A stretch of 64,000 nt of DNA from Pseudomonas frederiksbergensis (GTDB taxonomy: Bacteria; Pseudomonadota; Gammaproteobacteria; Pseudomonadales; Pseudomonadaceae): assembly GCF_001952935.1 (NCBI RefSeq), contig NZ_CP018319.1, positions 2,944,501-3,008,500 of the forward strand. Reading direction: 5' to 3'. Below are positions 53,572 through 62,474 of this stretch, one piece after another (within the stretch, counting starts at the first letter, position 1; the number at the start of each line of letters is the position of its first letter). The notes beneath the pieces are model-generated. The model was not told where the DNA came from. It saw only the letters and a program-made list of their open reading frames with translations, and ran no database searches. The translations under genes were made by a program, and so were the position numbers.

Positions 53572-53730
53572 ATGGACTTTATTCGTATCATCATCGCCAT
53601 TCTGTTGCCGCCACTGGGTGTGTTTCTGCAAGTCGGTTTCGCCGGGGCGTTCTGGCTGAATATTCTGCTGACGCTGTGCGGTTACATTCCCGGGATCGTG
53701 CATGCGGTGTACATCATCGCCAAGCGCTGA
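53572..53730 (+). CDS. YqaE/Pmp3-family membrane protein
   Basis: The 52-residue protein MDFIRIIIAILLPPLGVFLQ... has two membrane segments and the family motifs LLPPLGVFLQVG and GYIPGIVHAVYII. Members affect membrane potential and salt or antimicrobial-peptide tolerance. CAGGAG precedes the ATG. It is a monocistronic small gene between the aminotransferase terminator and a REP doublet. Confidence 0.9.
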   Translation: MDFIRIIIAILLPPLGVFLQVGFAGAFWLNILLTLCGYIPGIVHAVYIIAKR

Positions 53731-53751
53731 GTTTCGCGGCGCCCGTTAGAT

Positions 53752-53847
53752 CGCTTTCGCGAGCAGGCTCGCTCCCACAATGGATCTTTGGTGTACAGAA
53801 ATCCCTGTGGGAGCGGCGGTGCGACGATTCGACTTGCTCGCGAAGGG
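53752..53847. repeat. REP doublet with an unusual insertion in one hairpin
   Basis: The left copy is standard (TTCGCGAGCAGGCTCGCTCC). In the right copy the usual GGGAGCGGGCTTGCTCGCGA is lengthened to GGGAGCGGCGGTGCGACG-ATTCGACTTGCTCGCGA, giving 16 extra bases with their own CGACG/TTCGACT-like pairing. Confidence 0.85.
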
Positions 53848-53878
53848 AGCACCGCAATTTCCGCACTCAGTGCAATCT

Positions 53879-55705
53879 TCAGTCCGCTAACGCCATCACC
53901 CTTCGATAAAACAACCACTCCTGCTCCAGCGCATGGGCCTGATTGCCGGCCTTGCGAAAGCCATGGCGTTCGTCGGCGTAGTAATGCGCTTCAACCAGAA
54001 TGCCTTTGTCCTGCAACGCCGTGACCATGTCGCGGGTTTGTTGCGGTACCACCACGGCGTCCAGTTCACCCTGAAAGAAAATAACCGGAACACTGATGTT
54101 GCCCGCGTGCAGCAACGGCGTTCGAGCAGCGTAGCGTTCGGCATCCTGCACCGGGTCGCCGATCAGCCAATCCAGATAGTCGCCTTCGAACTTGTGAGTC
54201 GTCCGGCCCAGCGCCACAGGATCACTGACGCCATACAGGCTGGCGCCGGCGCGGAAGACTGTGTGAAAGGCCAGGGCACACAGCGTGGTGTAGCCGCCGG
54301 CACTGCCACCGCGAATAAATGCCTTGTTGCCGTCGATCAGCCCGCGTTCGGCAAGTTGAGTGACGACTGCGCAGGCATCCTCCACGTCCACTTCGCCCCA
54401 GCTCAAATGCAGCGCTTGTCGATAAGCCCGACCATAGCCACTGCTGCCGCGGTAGTTGAGGTCGGCCACGGCGAAGCCGCGTTGCGCCCAGTACTGAATC
54501 CGCGGATCGAGCATCGGGTAGCAGGCCGACGTCGGGCCGCCGTGGATGAACACCACCAGAGGTGGCTTCGCCTCACCGGTCATCGCGGGATAGAAGAAGC
54601 CGTGGGCCTCGCCCGAACCGCTCGGGTAGCGCAGGGTTTGCGGCACGCTGATCTGCTCGGCGGGCAACGGTGCAATTCCGCCCGCCAGTGTTTTGACCTG
54701 GCGGGTCTGGCGGTCGATGGCAATGACTGCCGACGAACTGACTGGCGAAGCGGCGATGCAGTAAATGAACTGCTCATCCAGTGCGAGTGAGCGGAAGCGA
54801 CTGTAGTCGCCGGTGAAATCCTCACCGGCATCACCACAAAGCCCCAGTTTGCCAAAGCCGTCTTCAGTCCAGCTCGCCAGATAGCGGCCTTCGCTCAGCG
54901 GCAACCAGGTGCAGCCACCCAACTGCCACGGTGCTGGCCCATGATCCGCAAGGGCACTCGGCAGCGGGCTCAGACCGTCTGCCGATTCCACCCAAGGCTG
55001 CCAGTAGCCGGCGCGATCAGTCAGGCAAAACAGGCGGCCGTTTGCATCGAACCTCGGTTGTTGCAGCGATTCCTCCGCGTCTTCGCCCGCCACGCAACGC
55101 GGCAGAGCAAAGCGGCCATCGTCCTGGCGTTCGGCAACCATCAGGCGAGTCGCGGTCCATGGCTGGTCCGGGCGGCTCCACTCGATCCATGCCAGTCGTT
55201 GCGCGTCGGGACTCAACGTCGGCGCGGCATAGAAATCGGCGCCTTCGGCCAGCAGATGACGTGCGCCGTCAGCCAGGTCGATAGCCACCAGACGATGCCG
55301 ATCGCGGTTTTCCTCAACCGCCAATACCTGCCCGTCAGCGAACTGCAGATCGCCATATCGGCATTCGCCTGAGCTCAGTAATTCGGGTGTCTCACCGGTC
55401 AGCGACTGTCGATACAGCTGTTGGTCCGCCTCGTTGACGAACACGATCCCGTCATCGGTCAGACAGAACGCGCCGCCGCCGTATTCGTACACGCGACTGC
55501 GTACACTGAAACCCGCTGGTGTCAGGCAATTCGCCTGGCCGTCACGCCAATGCCAGATCCGGCAGGCGGCGTCCTCGGGCCGGTACTCGTTCCAGAACAA
55601 GCCATGCGGGCCGACCTGCAACTCGGCGAAGTCGATGCCGGCCGCAACAGCCTTGGCAGCGCTGAAGGGCTCAGCTTTTAGCGATGAGTCGTGAATTTCG
55701 TTCAT
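53879..55705 (-). CDS. S9-family prolyl oligopeptidase of the pqq cluster
   Basis: The 608-residue cytosolic-looking peptidase has an N-terminal beta-propeller (residues about 20-350) and a C-terminal alpha/beta hydrolase domain. Its triad is Ser in [11 protein letters not shown], Asp in [12 protein letters not shown] and His in [12 protein letters not shown]. It overlaps the end of pqqE by 35 bases. In Pseudomonas this gene regularly follows pqqE (sometimes called pqqM or pqqG) and may help trim the PqqA peptide, which is not proven. The ATG at 55705 (MNEIHDSS) is chosen. Confidence 0.85.
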   Translation of the reverse strand: MNEIHDSSLKAEPFSAAKAVAAGIDFAELQVGPHGLFWNEYRPEDAACRIWHWRDGQANCLTPAGFSVRSRVYEYGGGAFCLTDDGIVFVNEADQQLYRQSLTGETPELLSSGECRYGDLQFADGQVLAVEENRDRHRLVAIDLADGARHLLAEGADFYAAPTLSPDAQRLAWIEWSRPDQPWTATRLMVAERQDDGRFALPRCVAGEDAEESLQQPRFDANGRLFCLTDRAGYWQPWVESADGLSPLPSALADHGPAPWQLGGCTWLPLSEGRYLASWTEDGFGKLGLCGDAGEDFTGDYSRFRSLALDEQFIYCIAASPVSSSAVIAIDRQTRQVKTLAGGIAPLPAEQISVPQTLRYPSGSGEAHGFFYPAMTGEAKPPLVVFIHGGPTSACYPMLDPRIQYWAQRGFAVADLNYRGSSGYGRAYRQALHLSWGEVDVEDACAVVTQLAERGLIDGNKAFIRGGSAGGYTTLCALAFHTVFRAGASLYGVSDPVALGRTTHKFEGDYLDWLIGDPVQDAERYAARTPLLHAGNISVPVIFFQGELDAVVVPQQTRDMVTALQDKGILVEAHYYADERHGFRKAGNQAHALEQEWLFYRRVMALAD

Positions 55706-56846
55706 TACGAAAGGCCAGTTGTTCAATGGTCTGGGTCGCGTGCTCGGCTTCTTCGCGAGCCTTGAGGATCACGCCGTGATGGTCCGACTTGCTGCACACC
55801 GGGTCGGCGTTGCTCGCGTCCCCCGTGAGCATGAAGGCCTGGCAGCGACAGCCGCCGAAGTCTTTTTCTTTCTCGTCGCAGGAACGGCACGGCTCGGGCA
55901 TCCAGTCGTAACCGCGAAAGCGATTGAAGCCGAACGAGTCGTACCAGATGTGCTGCATGCTGTGGTCGCGCACGTTAGGAAATTGCACCGGCATCTGTCG
56001 GGCGCCATGACAGGGCAAGGCGGTTCCGTCCGGTGTGACCGTCAGAAAAATACTGCCCCAGCCATTCATGCAGGCTTTCGGGCGTTCTTCGTAATAGTCA
56101 GGCGTGACGAAAATCAATTTGCACGGATGCCCTTCGGCTTCGAGTTTGGCGCGGTATTCGTTGGTGATGCGTTCGGCGCGGACCAGTTGTTCCTTGGTCG
56201 GCAACAGACCGACCCGGTTGAGCTGCGCCCAGCCGTAGAACTGGCACGTGGCGAGTTCCACAAAGTCCGCCTCAAGGGCGATGCACAGCTCGATGATCCG
56301 GTCGATCTTGTCGATGTTGTGCCGATGGGTCACGAAGTTCAGCACCATCGGATAACCGTGGGCTTTCACCGCGCGAGCCATTTCCAGCTTCTGGGCGAAG
56401 GCCTTTTTCGAGCCCGCCAGCAAGTTATTCACCTGCTCGTCGCTGGCCTGAAAGCTGATCTGAATATGGTCCAGGCCGGCCTTTTTGAAGTCGCTGATTT
56501 TCTGCTCGGTCAGGCCGATGCCGGAGGTGATCAGGTTGGTGTAGAACCCCAGCTTGCGCGCCTCGACAATCAGCTCGGCGAGGTCCTGACGCACCAGCGG
56601 TTCACCGCCGGAAAAGCCCAACTGCGCCGCGCCCATCTCCCGCGCTTCGCGGAACACCTTGATCCACTGTTCGGTGCTCAGTTCCTTGCCTTGCTCGGCG
56701 AAATCCAGCGGATTGGAACAGTACGGGCATTGCAGCGGGCAGCGATAGGTCAGCTCGGCCAACAGCCACAGCGGCAGGCCGATTTCCGGTTTGGGCGGTA
56801 ACTTGTCTGACGCGGATTCAGGCAAGTTCGATCCAGTGCTGAGCAC
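55671..56846 (-). CDS. pqqE: PqqA peptide cyclase PqqE (radical SAM)
   Basis: PqqE forms the carbon-carbon bond between Glu and Tyr of PqqA. The 391-residue protein has the radical SAM motif RCPLQCPYC (C36, C40, C43), [13 protein letters not shown], and a SPASM region ending with [19 protein letters not shown] for auxiliary clusters. The start is GTG at 56846, with GGAGG six bases upstream, inside the end of pqqD. A GTG at 56879 lies further in pqqD and has no such site. Confidence 0.95.
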   Translation of the reverse strand: MLSTGSNLPESASDKLPPKPEIGLPLWLLAELTYRCPLQCPYCSNPLDFAEQGKELSTEQWIKVFREAREMGAAQLGFSGGEPLVRQDLAELIVEARKLGFYTNLITSGIGLTEQKISDFKKAGLDHIQISFQASDEQVNNLLAGSKKAFAQKLEMARAVKAHGYPMVLNFVTHRHNIDKIDRIIELCIALEADFVELATCQFYGWAQLNRVGLLPTKEQLVRAERITNEYRAKLEAEGHPCKLIFVTPDYYEERPKACMNGWGSIFLTVTPDGTALPCHGARQMPVQFPNVRDHSMQHIWYDSFGFNRFRGYDWMPEPCRSCDEKEKDFGGCRCQAFMLTGDASNADPVCSKSDHHGVILKAREEAEHATQTIEQLAFRNERNSRLIAKS

Positions 56847-57093
56847 GGGCAACCTCCATGAATTGTTCGATGTCGTCACCGAGCTCGGGCACGCCGGGGA
56901 ACTGCGCGTCCAGTTCGGCGATGATTGCCGCGACGTCTCGCTCGCCGTCGATCAAACCGCCGATCAGCGCGGCGCTTTCATTGAGTTTGATCATGCCTTC
57001 CGGGTAAAGCAGCACATGACCTTTCTGCGCCGGTTCGTACTGGAAGCGGTAGCCGGGACGCCAGGTCGGGGTCTTGCTGCGATCGAAACTCAT
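56818..57093 (-). CDS. pqqD: PQQ biosynthesis peptide chaperone PqqD
   Basis: The 91-residue protein presents PqqA to PqqE. It has [51 protein letters not shown], typical of the RRE-type peptide chaperones. Its ATGA start overlaps the pqqC stop, and its end overlaps pqqE by 29 bases. Confidence 0.96.
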   Translation of the reverse strand: MSFDRSKTPTWRPGYRFQYEPAQKGHVLLYPEGMIKLNESAALIGGLIDGERDVAAIIAELDAQFPGVPELGDDIEQFMEVARAQHWIELA

Positions 57094-57842
57094 AAGGTGA
57101 TTCCTTTATGCCAGACCCGTTGCTCGGTCACGCTGTGATATGGCGGGCGTTTCAGTTCGTAGGCCATGCTCATGGCATCGAGCATGCTCCAAAGAATGTC
57201 CAGTTTGAACTGGAGAATTTCCAGCATGCGCTCTTGGCCGGCCCGCGTCGTGTAGTGCTGCAAAGTGATCGCCAAGCCGTGTTCCACGTCGCGGCGCGCC
57301 TGACCCAGGCGGGTGCGGAAATACTCGTAGCCAGCCGGGTCAATCCACGGGTAATGCTGCGGCCAGCTGTCCAGGCGCGACTGGTGGATTTGTGGCGCAA
57401 ACAGTTCAGTCAGCGAGCTGCTGGCGGCTTCCTGCCAACTGGCCCGGCGGGCGAAGTTGACGTAGGCGTCGACGGCAAAACGTACACCGGGCAGTACCAA
57501 TTCCTGCGAGCGTAGCTGATCGGGGTCGAGGCCGACGGCCTGGCCCAGGCGCAGCCAGGCTTCGATGCCGCCGTCTTCGCCGGGGGCGCCGTCATGGTCG
57601 AGCAAACGCTGAATCCACTCACGACGAATCTCGCGGTCCGGGCAGTTGGCGAGGATCGCGGCGTCCTTGAGCGGGATGTTCACTTGGTAATAGAAACGGT
57701 TGGCGACCCAGCCCTGGATCTGCTCGCGCGTTGCCCGGCCTTCGTACATCGCCACGTGGTACGGGTGATGGATGTGGTAGTAAGCGCCCTTGGCGCGCAG
57801 GGCCGCTTCGAACTCGGCGGGGGACAGTGCGGTGTCAGTCAT
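57090..57842 (-). CDS. pqqC: Pyrroloquinoline-quinone synthase PqqC
   Basis: PqqC performs the last ring closure and eight-electron oxidation to PQQ. The 250-residue protein has [68 protein letters not shown] and the helical rest, of normal length. The ATG at 57842 has GGAGAA upstream; the longer frame runs into a REP doublet. It is coupled to pqqD. Confidence 0.96.
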   Translation of the reverse strand: MTDTALSPAEFEAALRAKGAYYHIHHPYHVAMYEGRATREQIQGWVANRFYYQVNIPLKDAAILANCPDREIRREWIQRLLDHDGAPGEDGGIEAWLRLGQAVGLDPDQLRSQELVLPGVRFAVDAYVNFARRASWQEAASSSLTELFAPQIHQSRLDSWPQHYPWIDPAGYEYFRTRLGQARRDVEHGLAITLQHYTTRAGQERMLEILQFKLDILWSMLDAMSMAYELKRPPYHSVTEQRVWHKGITL

Positions 57843-57890
57843 TTCGGTTCTCCGGGGACGACCGGTGGATTCTTTGGTGTCTGGTCGGAC

Positions 57891-57963
57891 GCCTTCGCGG
57901 GCAAGCCCGCTCCCACAGGGTGACGCGATCCACTGTGGGAGCGGGCTTGCCTGCGAAGAGGCC
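57891..57963. repeat. REP doublet between pqqB and pqqC
   Basis: Inverted copies, CTTCGCGGGCAAGCCCGCTCCC and GGGAGCGGGCTTGCCTGCGAAG, with a short spacer occupy the 126-base gap inside the pqq operon. Confidence 0.92.
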
Positions 57964-57968
57964 ATCCA

Positions 57969-58880
57969 CTACAGCACAATACTCATGCCGTCATACGCCA
58001 CTTCAACCTCACGTCGAACCAGTTCCGCCCGCTCCGGCGAATCCTCATCAAGAATCGGGTTGGTGTTGTTGATGTGGATAAGCACTTTGCGCTGGTTGGG
58101 CAGCTGTTCCAGCACTTCCAGCATGCCGCCGGGGCCGTTCTGCGCCAGGTGGCCCATTTCCCGGCCGGTGCGGGTGCCGACGCCACGGCGCTGCATTTCG
58201 TCGTCATCCCACATCGTGCCATCCACCAGCAGGCAATCGCTGCCGGCCATGATTTCCAGCAACGGTGCGTCGACCTTGCCCAGGCCCGGCGCGTAGAACA
58301 GTTTGCCGCCGGTGTTGAGGTCTTCAACGATCAGGCCGATGTTGTCGCCGGGGTGCGGGTCGAAGCGGTGCGGCGAGTACGGCGGCGCGGCGCTGCGTAG
58401 CGGCAACGGGGTGAAGCGCAGGCTGGGGCAGGCCGGGATGGTGAAACTGCGGTCGAGCTCGATCGGGTTCCAGGCCAGCCCGCCGTTCCAGTGGGTCAGC
58501 ATGGTGAACAGCGGAAAACCGGTGCTCAGGTCCTCGTGGACCATGTCGGTGCACCAGACTTCGTGCGGGCAACCTTCGCGCAGGCTGAGCAGGCCAGTGG
58601 TGTGGTCGATCTGGCTGTCCATCAGGATGATCGCGTTGATGCCGGTATCGCGCAGGGCGCGGCCCGGTTGCATCGGGGCAAAGCTCTGGAGCTGGGCGCG
58701 GATGTCCGGCGAGGCGTTGCACAACACCCAGTTCACACCGTTATCGGAAATGGCGATGGACGACTGGGTCCGCGCCTTGGCGTTCAGGCTGCCATCGCGA
58801 AAACCGGCGCAGTTCACGCAGTTGCAGTTCCACTGAGGGAAACCACCGCCGGCGGCGGAACCTAGAATCTGGACAAACAT
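57969..58880 (-). CDS. pqqB: PQQ biosynthesis protein PqqB
   Basis: The 303-residue metallo-beta-lactamase-fold protein hydroxylates the PqqA-derived Glu-Tyr compound. It begins [19 protein letters not shown] and has the cysteines [22 protein letters not shown] and [10 protein letters not shown], as in PqqB. GGAG six bases before the ATG supports the start. An attenuator-like hairpin separates it from pqqA. Confidence 0.96.
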   Translation of the reverse strand: MFVQILGSAAGGGFPQWNCNCVNCAGFRDGSLNAKARTQSSIAISDNGVNWVLCNASPDIRAQLQSFAPMQPGRALRDTGINAIILMDSQIDHTTGLLSLREGCPHEVWCTDMVHEDLSTGFPLFTMLTHWNGGLAWNPIELDRSFTIPACPSLRFTPLPLRSAAPPYSPHRFDPHPGDNIGLIVEDLNTGGKLFYAPGLGKVDAPLLEIMAGSDCLLVDGTMWDDDEMQRRGVGTRTGREMGHLAQNGPGGMLEVLEQLPNQRKVLIHINNTNPILDEDSPERAELVRREVEVAYDGMSIVL

Positions 58881-58907
58881 GGCCGCTCCATCATTTTGAA
58901 AACTGAA

Positions 58908-58937
58908 AATAAAAACGCCTCGGCGAGCCGAGGCGTT
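58908..58937 (-). terminator. Attenuator-like hairpin between pqqA and pqqB
   Basis: On the minus strand AACGCCTCGGC/GCCGAGGCGTT forms a perfect 11-base stem with a two-base loop, followed by TTTTATTTT. It would end most transcripts after pqqA and let a fraction read on into pqqBCDE. Confidence 0.9.
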
Positions 58938-58956
58938 GCACTGCGCTACAAAAAGA

Positions 58957-59031
58957 TTAGCGGCTTGCGAAGTACATGGTGACTTCAAAGCCGATACGCA
59001 GGTCGGTGTAAGCAGGTTTGGACCAGGACAT
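58957..59031 (-). CDS. pqqA: PQQ precursor peptide PqqA
   Basis: The 24-residue peptide [20 protein letters not shown]... ends FASR and has E16 and Y20, which PqqE cross-links to make the PQQ skeleton. AAGGAG eight bases upstream supports the ATG. It precedes the attenuator and pqqB. Confidence 0.97.
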   Translation of the reverse strand: MSWSKPAYTDLRIGFEVTMYFASR

Positions 59032-59186
59032 AAAAGCGCTCCTTCGGGTGATGGGACAGTTGAGATCTATACATATAGTCCACCTCCAGCCGGAGATGTT
59101 CAGATAGTTAGGTGGCTATGTTACTCAAAATTACAGGGCGATTGGCCGCGAATCTTTGAGAAAGCTAATTGCAGCCCCGGTAATGA

Positions 59187-61619
59187 TCATTTTGCCGCTT
59201 GCCAAGGCGAGCCCGGGCACGGTCCGCTGGCCAGACAGCGCCAACCGCCTTCAGCCTGATTCAGTCGTTGTGCTGCGGCCAGTAACGTTTCGCGGTCGAT
59301 CATCAGAATCGTCTGAGGTAGAAGCTCCAGATAATCCGACGAGTGGCCGGCCAGTTTGCCCTGCCAGAGCAGTTCGGCGGCTTGGGCACTGGGCAGCGCC
59401 GCGCTATCGAATTGATCGGCCAGTGCCTGGCGCTGGTCGATGAAGGTCTCGTCATCAATGTCTTCGATAATCCCGGGCAATCCGCTCAGGAAGTGTTCGA
59501 TGTGTTCCAGCAGATCCAGAGGGGCGACGCTGGGTGATTGCACGCCGAACAGCAGCCCGGTCTGCCCATGGATCTGCCGCAGGGCGCTGAGCACCGCATA
59601 ACCGAGCTGCAGTTCTACCCGCAGGCGTTGGTAAAACGGCGTCTGGCAGACGTGAGCCAGCAAGCGCCAGGCGGCTTCGTCAGCGATGTCCGCGGTTGCC
59701 GTCGGGCAGAAGAGCAACAACGCGTGTTCGCTGGACCCGGTATCGACAGCGCTCCACAGATGCTGCGCGTTTATCGGCGAGGGCGGTGTGAGTTGATTGT
59801 CCGCAGTGCCGGGCACACGACTCAAGGCAAAGCCCATCGCTGCCTGTGTCTGGGAGGACAGCCCGGTCGCCAGGCCATCCCAGCGTGCGCTCGACCAAAG
59901 CTGCATCAAATCGTCCGAGTCAGCGCTGCGCTCAAGGCAGTGATCAGGCAGCGCTTTAAGCAACTGTCGAATCGGCATCAACGCAATGCTCGGCGGCTCT
60001 TCTTGCGAGAAACCGGCATCGGCTGTTGTCAGTTCTTTCAGCGCGTGTTCTAGGACGTTTGGTATCGGCTCCTGTAGCCCGGTCATTTTCAGCAGCCATT
60101 CATTGCCCGATGCGTTGAAGGAAAAATCGACACCTGCCTGACGCGCGTCTTCACGCAATGGCTGAAGGCGGTTTTCCAGGTTTGCCTGGAGGCTGCTGCG
60201 AGGTGCCGAGTCCAGACGCCAGCGCAGGTAAACGGCACCTTCGGCACTGTTATCCGGCAATGCCTGACTGAACTGCATGGGCGAACGTTCACGGCGACCG
60301 CGCGAGCGATCCTGGGCAAAGGTCCGCAAGCCTCGGTGTTTGCTGGTCTGGCCGCGGATCAGTCCGGCACTTGGGGCCGCAGCCTCGGCGCGTAAAAACG
60401 GATTTGGGGTTGGCAGTTGCCATTGGCCGGTGAAGTTATCCACAGCGCCGATTTGTTTCAGGACGTCCTTGAGGGCAGCAACAGCCGATTCGGATAACCC
60501 GGCTTCACGCTGTTCGCTGTCCAGTCGGGCCAGTTGCAGGGCGCCGCTGACTTGCTGCTGACGTTGCAGCAACGCAGCGTATTCTTCGCGCAACCCGGCC
60601 CAGGGTTGCTGTGAGGCAAAGAATCCAAGCCAATCCAGTAGCTGTTCGCGGATCCCGTTGGGCGTCGCGTTGGCAGGCAATGTGAACTCGATGTGCAACA
60701 AAGCCTGGCCGGCGAACTGATACAACGGCGCAGCTTTCAGGCTGTCAGCCAGCCCGCGTTCGCGCAATTGCGCCACCAGACCACCGGGTTTCGCGGCGTT
60801 CAGCCAATGACACAGGAACGCCAGCGCCTCCGACGATGAATCGGGCAACGCTTCGAAGGCAAACAGCAGATCCAGTCGACGCGCTCCAGCCTGTTGATAA
60901 CTTTTGTCCGAAGAATCCATCAGCGATGGAGGCGCCTGTTGTGGGACCTTTTCTCCTATGGGAATCGCAGTGCTAAAGCGCTGAGCCATCGCCCTCAATT
61001 CATCGAGACTCTGTGGCCCGGTCAGGCTCAAAGTCATCTGCCCGGTCTGATAAAACCGCTGATAGAAACTCTGCAAGGCTTGCTGGAACTCAGGTTGCGG
61101 CACCGGCAGGCTGTAGCGGTTACCAGCATGAAACGCCCGCAACGGATGCGCTGCTGAAAGACCATCGAACAGCGCGAATTGCTGCTGAGCGGTCGTATCC
61201 CGAGACCAGGCGACAAATTCTGCGTGCAGCACTTCCCGTTCCCGCCGCTGATCGTCCGGATTCATACGCGGATGAGCGAGCATGTCCGACAGACGCTCCA
61301 GCCCTCCACTAAACGACTGCGGCGGTAATTCGAAAAAGTAGTCCGTGGTGCGTTCGCTGGTCCGTGCATTCACCTGGCCACCATGGCCCTGGACGTAGGC
61401 CATCAGTGCCTGGCTCGCAGGAAAGCGCTCTGTACCGAGAAACAGCAGGTGTTCGAGAAAGTGCGCCAGCCCGGGCCATGCCAGCGGCACGTCATGGCTG
61501 CCCGCCGCAACGCGCAACGCTGCTGCACTGCGCTTCAAATCGGGAGCATGACGCAGCGTCACCCGCAGACCGTTGGCCAGGGTTTCTGTGTGAGGGCGAG
61601 GGTGATTCAGCGCAGGCAT
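59187..61619 (-). CDS. pqqF: M16 peptidase PqqF
   Basis: The 810-residue protein is an insulinase-like zinc protease. It has the HXXEH motif AHFLEHLLFLG (H53, E56, H57), VNARTSERTTDYFFELP, and the C-terminal half that closes the chamber. PqqF is thought to cut the modified PqqA peptide. The ATG at 61619 has GGAAG upstream. It is the first pqq gene in transcription order, 155 bases before pqqA. Confidence 0.93.
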   Translation of the reverse strand: MPALNHPRPHTETLANGLRVTLRHAPDLKRSAAALRVAAGSHDVPLAWPGLAHFLEHLLFLGTERFPASQALMAYVQGHGGQVNARTSERTTDYFFELPPQSFSGGLERLSDMLAHPRMNPDDQRREREVLHAEFVAWSRDTTAQQQFALFDGLSAAHPLRAFHAGNRYSLPVPQPEFQQALQSFYQRFYQTGQMTLSLTGPQSLDELRAMAQRFSTAIPIGEKVPQQAPPSLMDSSDKSYQQAGARRLDLLFAFEALPDSSSEALAFLCHWLNAAKPGGLVAQLRERGLADSLKAAPLYQFAGQALLHIEFTLPANATPNGIREQLLDWLGFFASQQPWAGLREEYAALLQRQQQVSGALQLARLDSEQREAGLSESAVAALKDVLKQIGAVDNFTGQWQLPTPNPFLRAEAAAPSAGLIRGQTSKHRGLRTFAQDRSRGRRERSPMQFSQALPDNSAEGAVYLRWRLDSAPRSSLQANLENRLQPLREDARQAGVDFSFNASGNEWLLKMTGLQEPIPNVLEHALKELTTADAGFSQEEPPSIALMPIRQLLKALPDHCLERSADSDDLMQLWSSARWDGLATGLSSQTQAAMGFALSRVPGTADNQLTPPSPINAQHLWSAVDTGSSEHALLLFCPTATADIADEAAWRLLAHVCQTPFYQRLRVELQLGYAVLSALRQIHGQTGLLFGVQSPSVAPLDLLEHIEHFLSGLPGIIEDIDDETFIDQRQALADQFDSAALPSAQAAELLWQGKLAGHSSDYLELLPQTILMIDRETLLAAAQRLNQAEGGWRCLASGPCPGSPWQAAK

Positions 61620-61667
61620 GAGCACTTCCAGAGCAGAGAAGCGCTAATGCTAGCGGATTACAGAGGC

Positions 61668-62462
61668 TCAGCGCTTGTTAAGGTCGTCGTAAAGCTCGGG
61701 GCGACGATCGAGGAAGTAGCGATTGGCGGCGCGGGAGTCGACCATCAACTGACGATCCAGCTCACCGACAATCAGTGCTTCATCGAGACCGGCCTGGGCG
61801 ATGCGGCTGCCATCCGGCGCGGCGATGCTGCTCTGGCCGCAATACTGGATCTCGCCTTCGTTGCCGCAATAGTTGGCGTAAGCCACATAGCACTGGTTTT
61901 CGAAAGCCCGGGCGCGGACGGTGACGTCGGCGATGAAGTCGTAAGGAATCATGTTCGCTGTCGGCACCAGAATCAGCTCGGCGCCGGCCAGGGCCAGGCG
62001 GCGGGCGTTTTCCGGGAACTCCAGGTCGTAGCAGATCAGGAAGCCGAGCTTCCAGCCATTGAGTTCAACCAGCGGAAACTCATCCGGCCCGGCGCTGAAC
62101 ATCGAATGATCGAGGTCGCCGAACAGGTGAGTCTTGCGGTAGTTGCACAGGCGTTCGCCATTGGCGTCGATCAACTGCACGGCGTTGTAGATCTGCCCGT
62201 CCTCGGTGCGCTCGGGATAACCATACAAAATGGCTATCCCGGCCGTCTTGGCGATGCGCGCAATTTGCTGCGCCGACTCACCGTTGTGCACCTCTGCCAG
62301 CACATTAACGGCATCGAGGCCGATGTTGTAACCGGTCAAAAACATCTCCGGCAGCACCAGCAAGTCTGCGCCCTTGGCCTCCAGCGCCAATTGATGCAGA
62401 CGTTGCAGGTTGCCTGCGACGTCCAGGGGCAGCGGTGGACATTGGTAAAGGGCTACGCGCAT
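61668..62462 (-). CDS. davA: 5-Aminovaleramide amidase DavA (nitrilase superfamily)
   Basis: The 264-residue carbon-nitrogen hydrolase has the Glu-Lys-Cys triad in LPEMFLTGYN (E39), CNYRKTHLFGD (K110) and FLICYDLEFPE (C144). With davB beside it, it would hydrolyse 5-aminovaleramide to 5-aminovalerate in the lysine monooxygenase pathway. AGAGGA precedes the ATG, and 12 bases separate it from davB. An (R)-amidase of this family is a possible alternative, but the davB neighbour decides. Confidence 0.92.
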   Translation of the reverse strand: MRVALYQCPPLPLDVAGNLQRLHQLALEAKGADLLVLPEMFLTGYNIGLDAVNVLAEVHNGESAQQIARIAKTAGIAILYGYPERTEDGQIYNAVQLIDANGERLCNYRKTHLFGDLDHSMFSAGPDEFPLVELNGWKLGFLICYDLEFPENARRLALAGAELILVPTANMIPYDFIADVTVRARAFENQCYVAYANYCGNEGEIQYCGQSSIAAPDGSRIAQAGLDEALIVGELDRQLMVDSRAANRYFLDRRPELYDDLNKR

Positions 62463-62474
62463 TTCGGATTCCTC

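Noticed and set aside
9094..57963. REP doublets considered as CRISPR repeats or IS ends
   Set aside because: They are isolated inverted pairs, not regularly spaced direct repeats, and no cas genes or complete insertion sequence are present.
60436..60444. A perfect DnaA box inside pqqF
   Set aside because: It is single and within a coding frame, so chance is a sufficient explanation.
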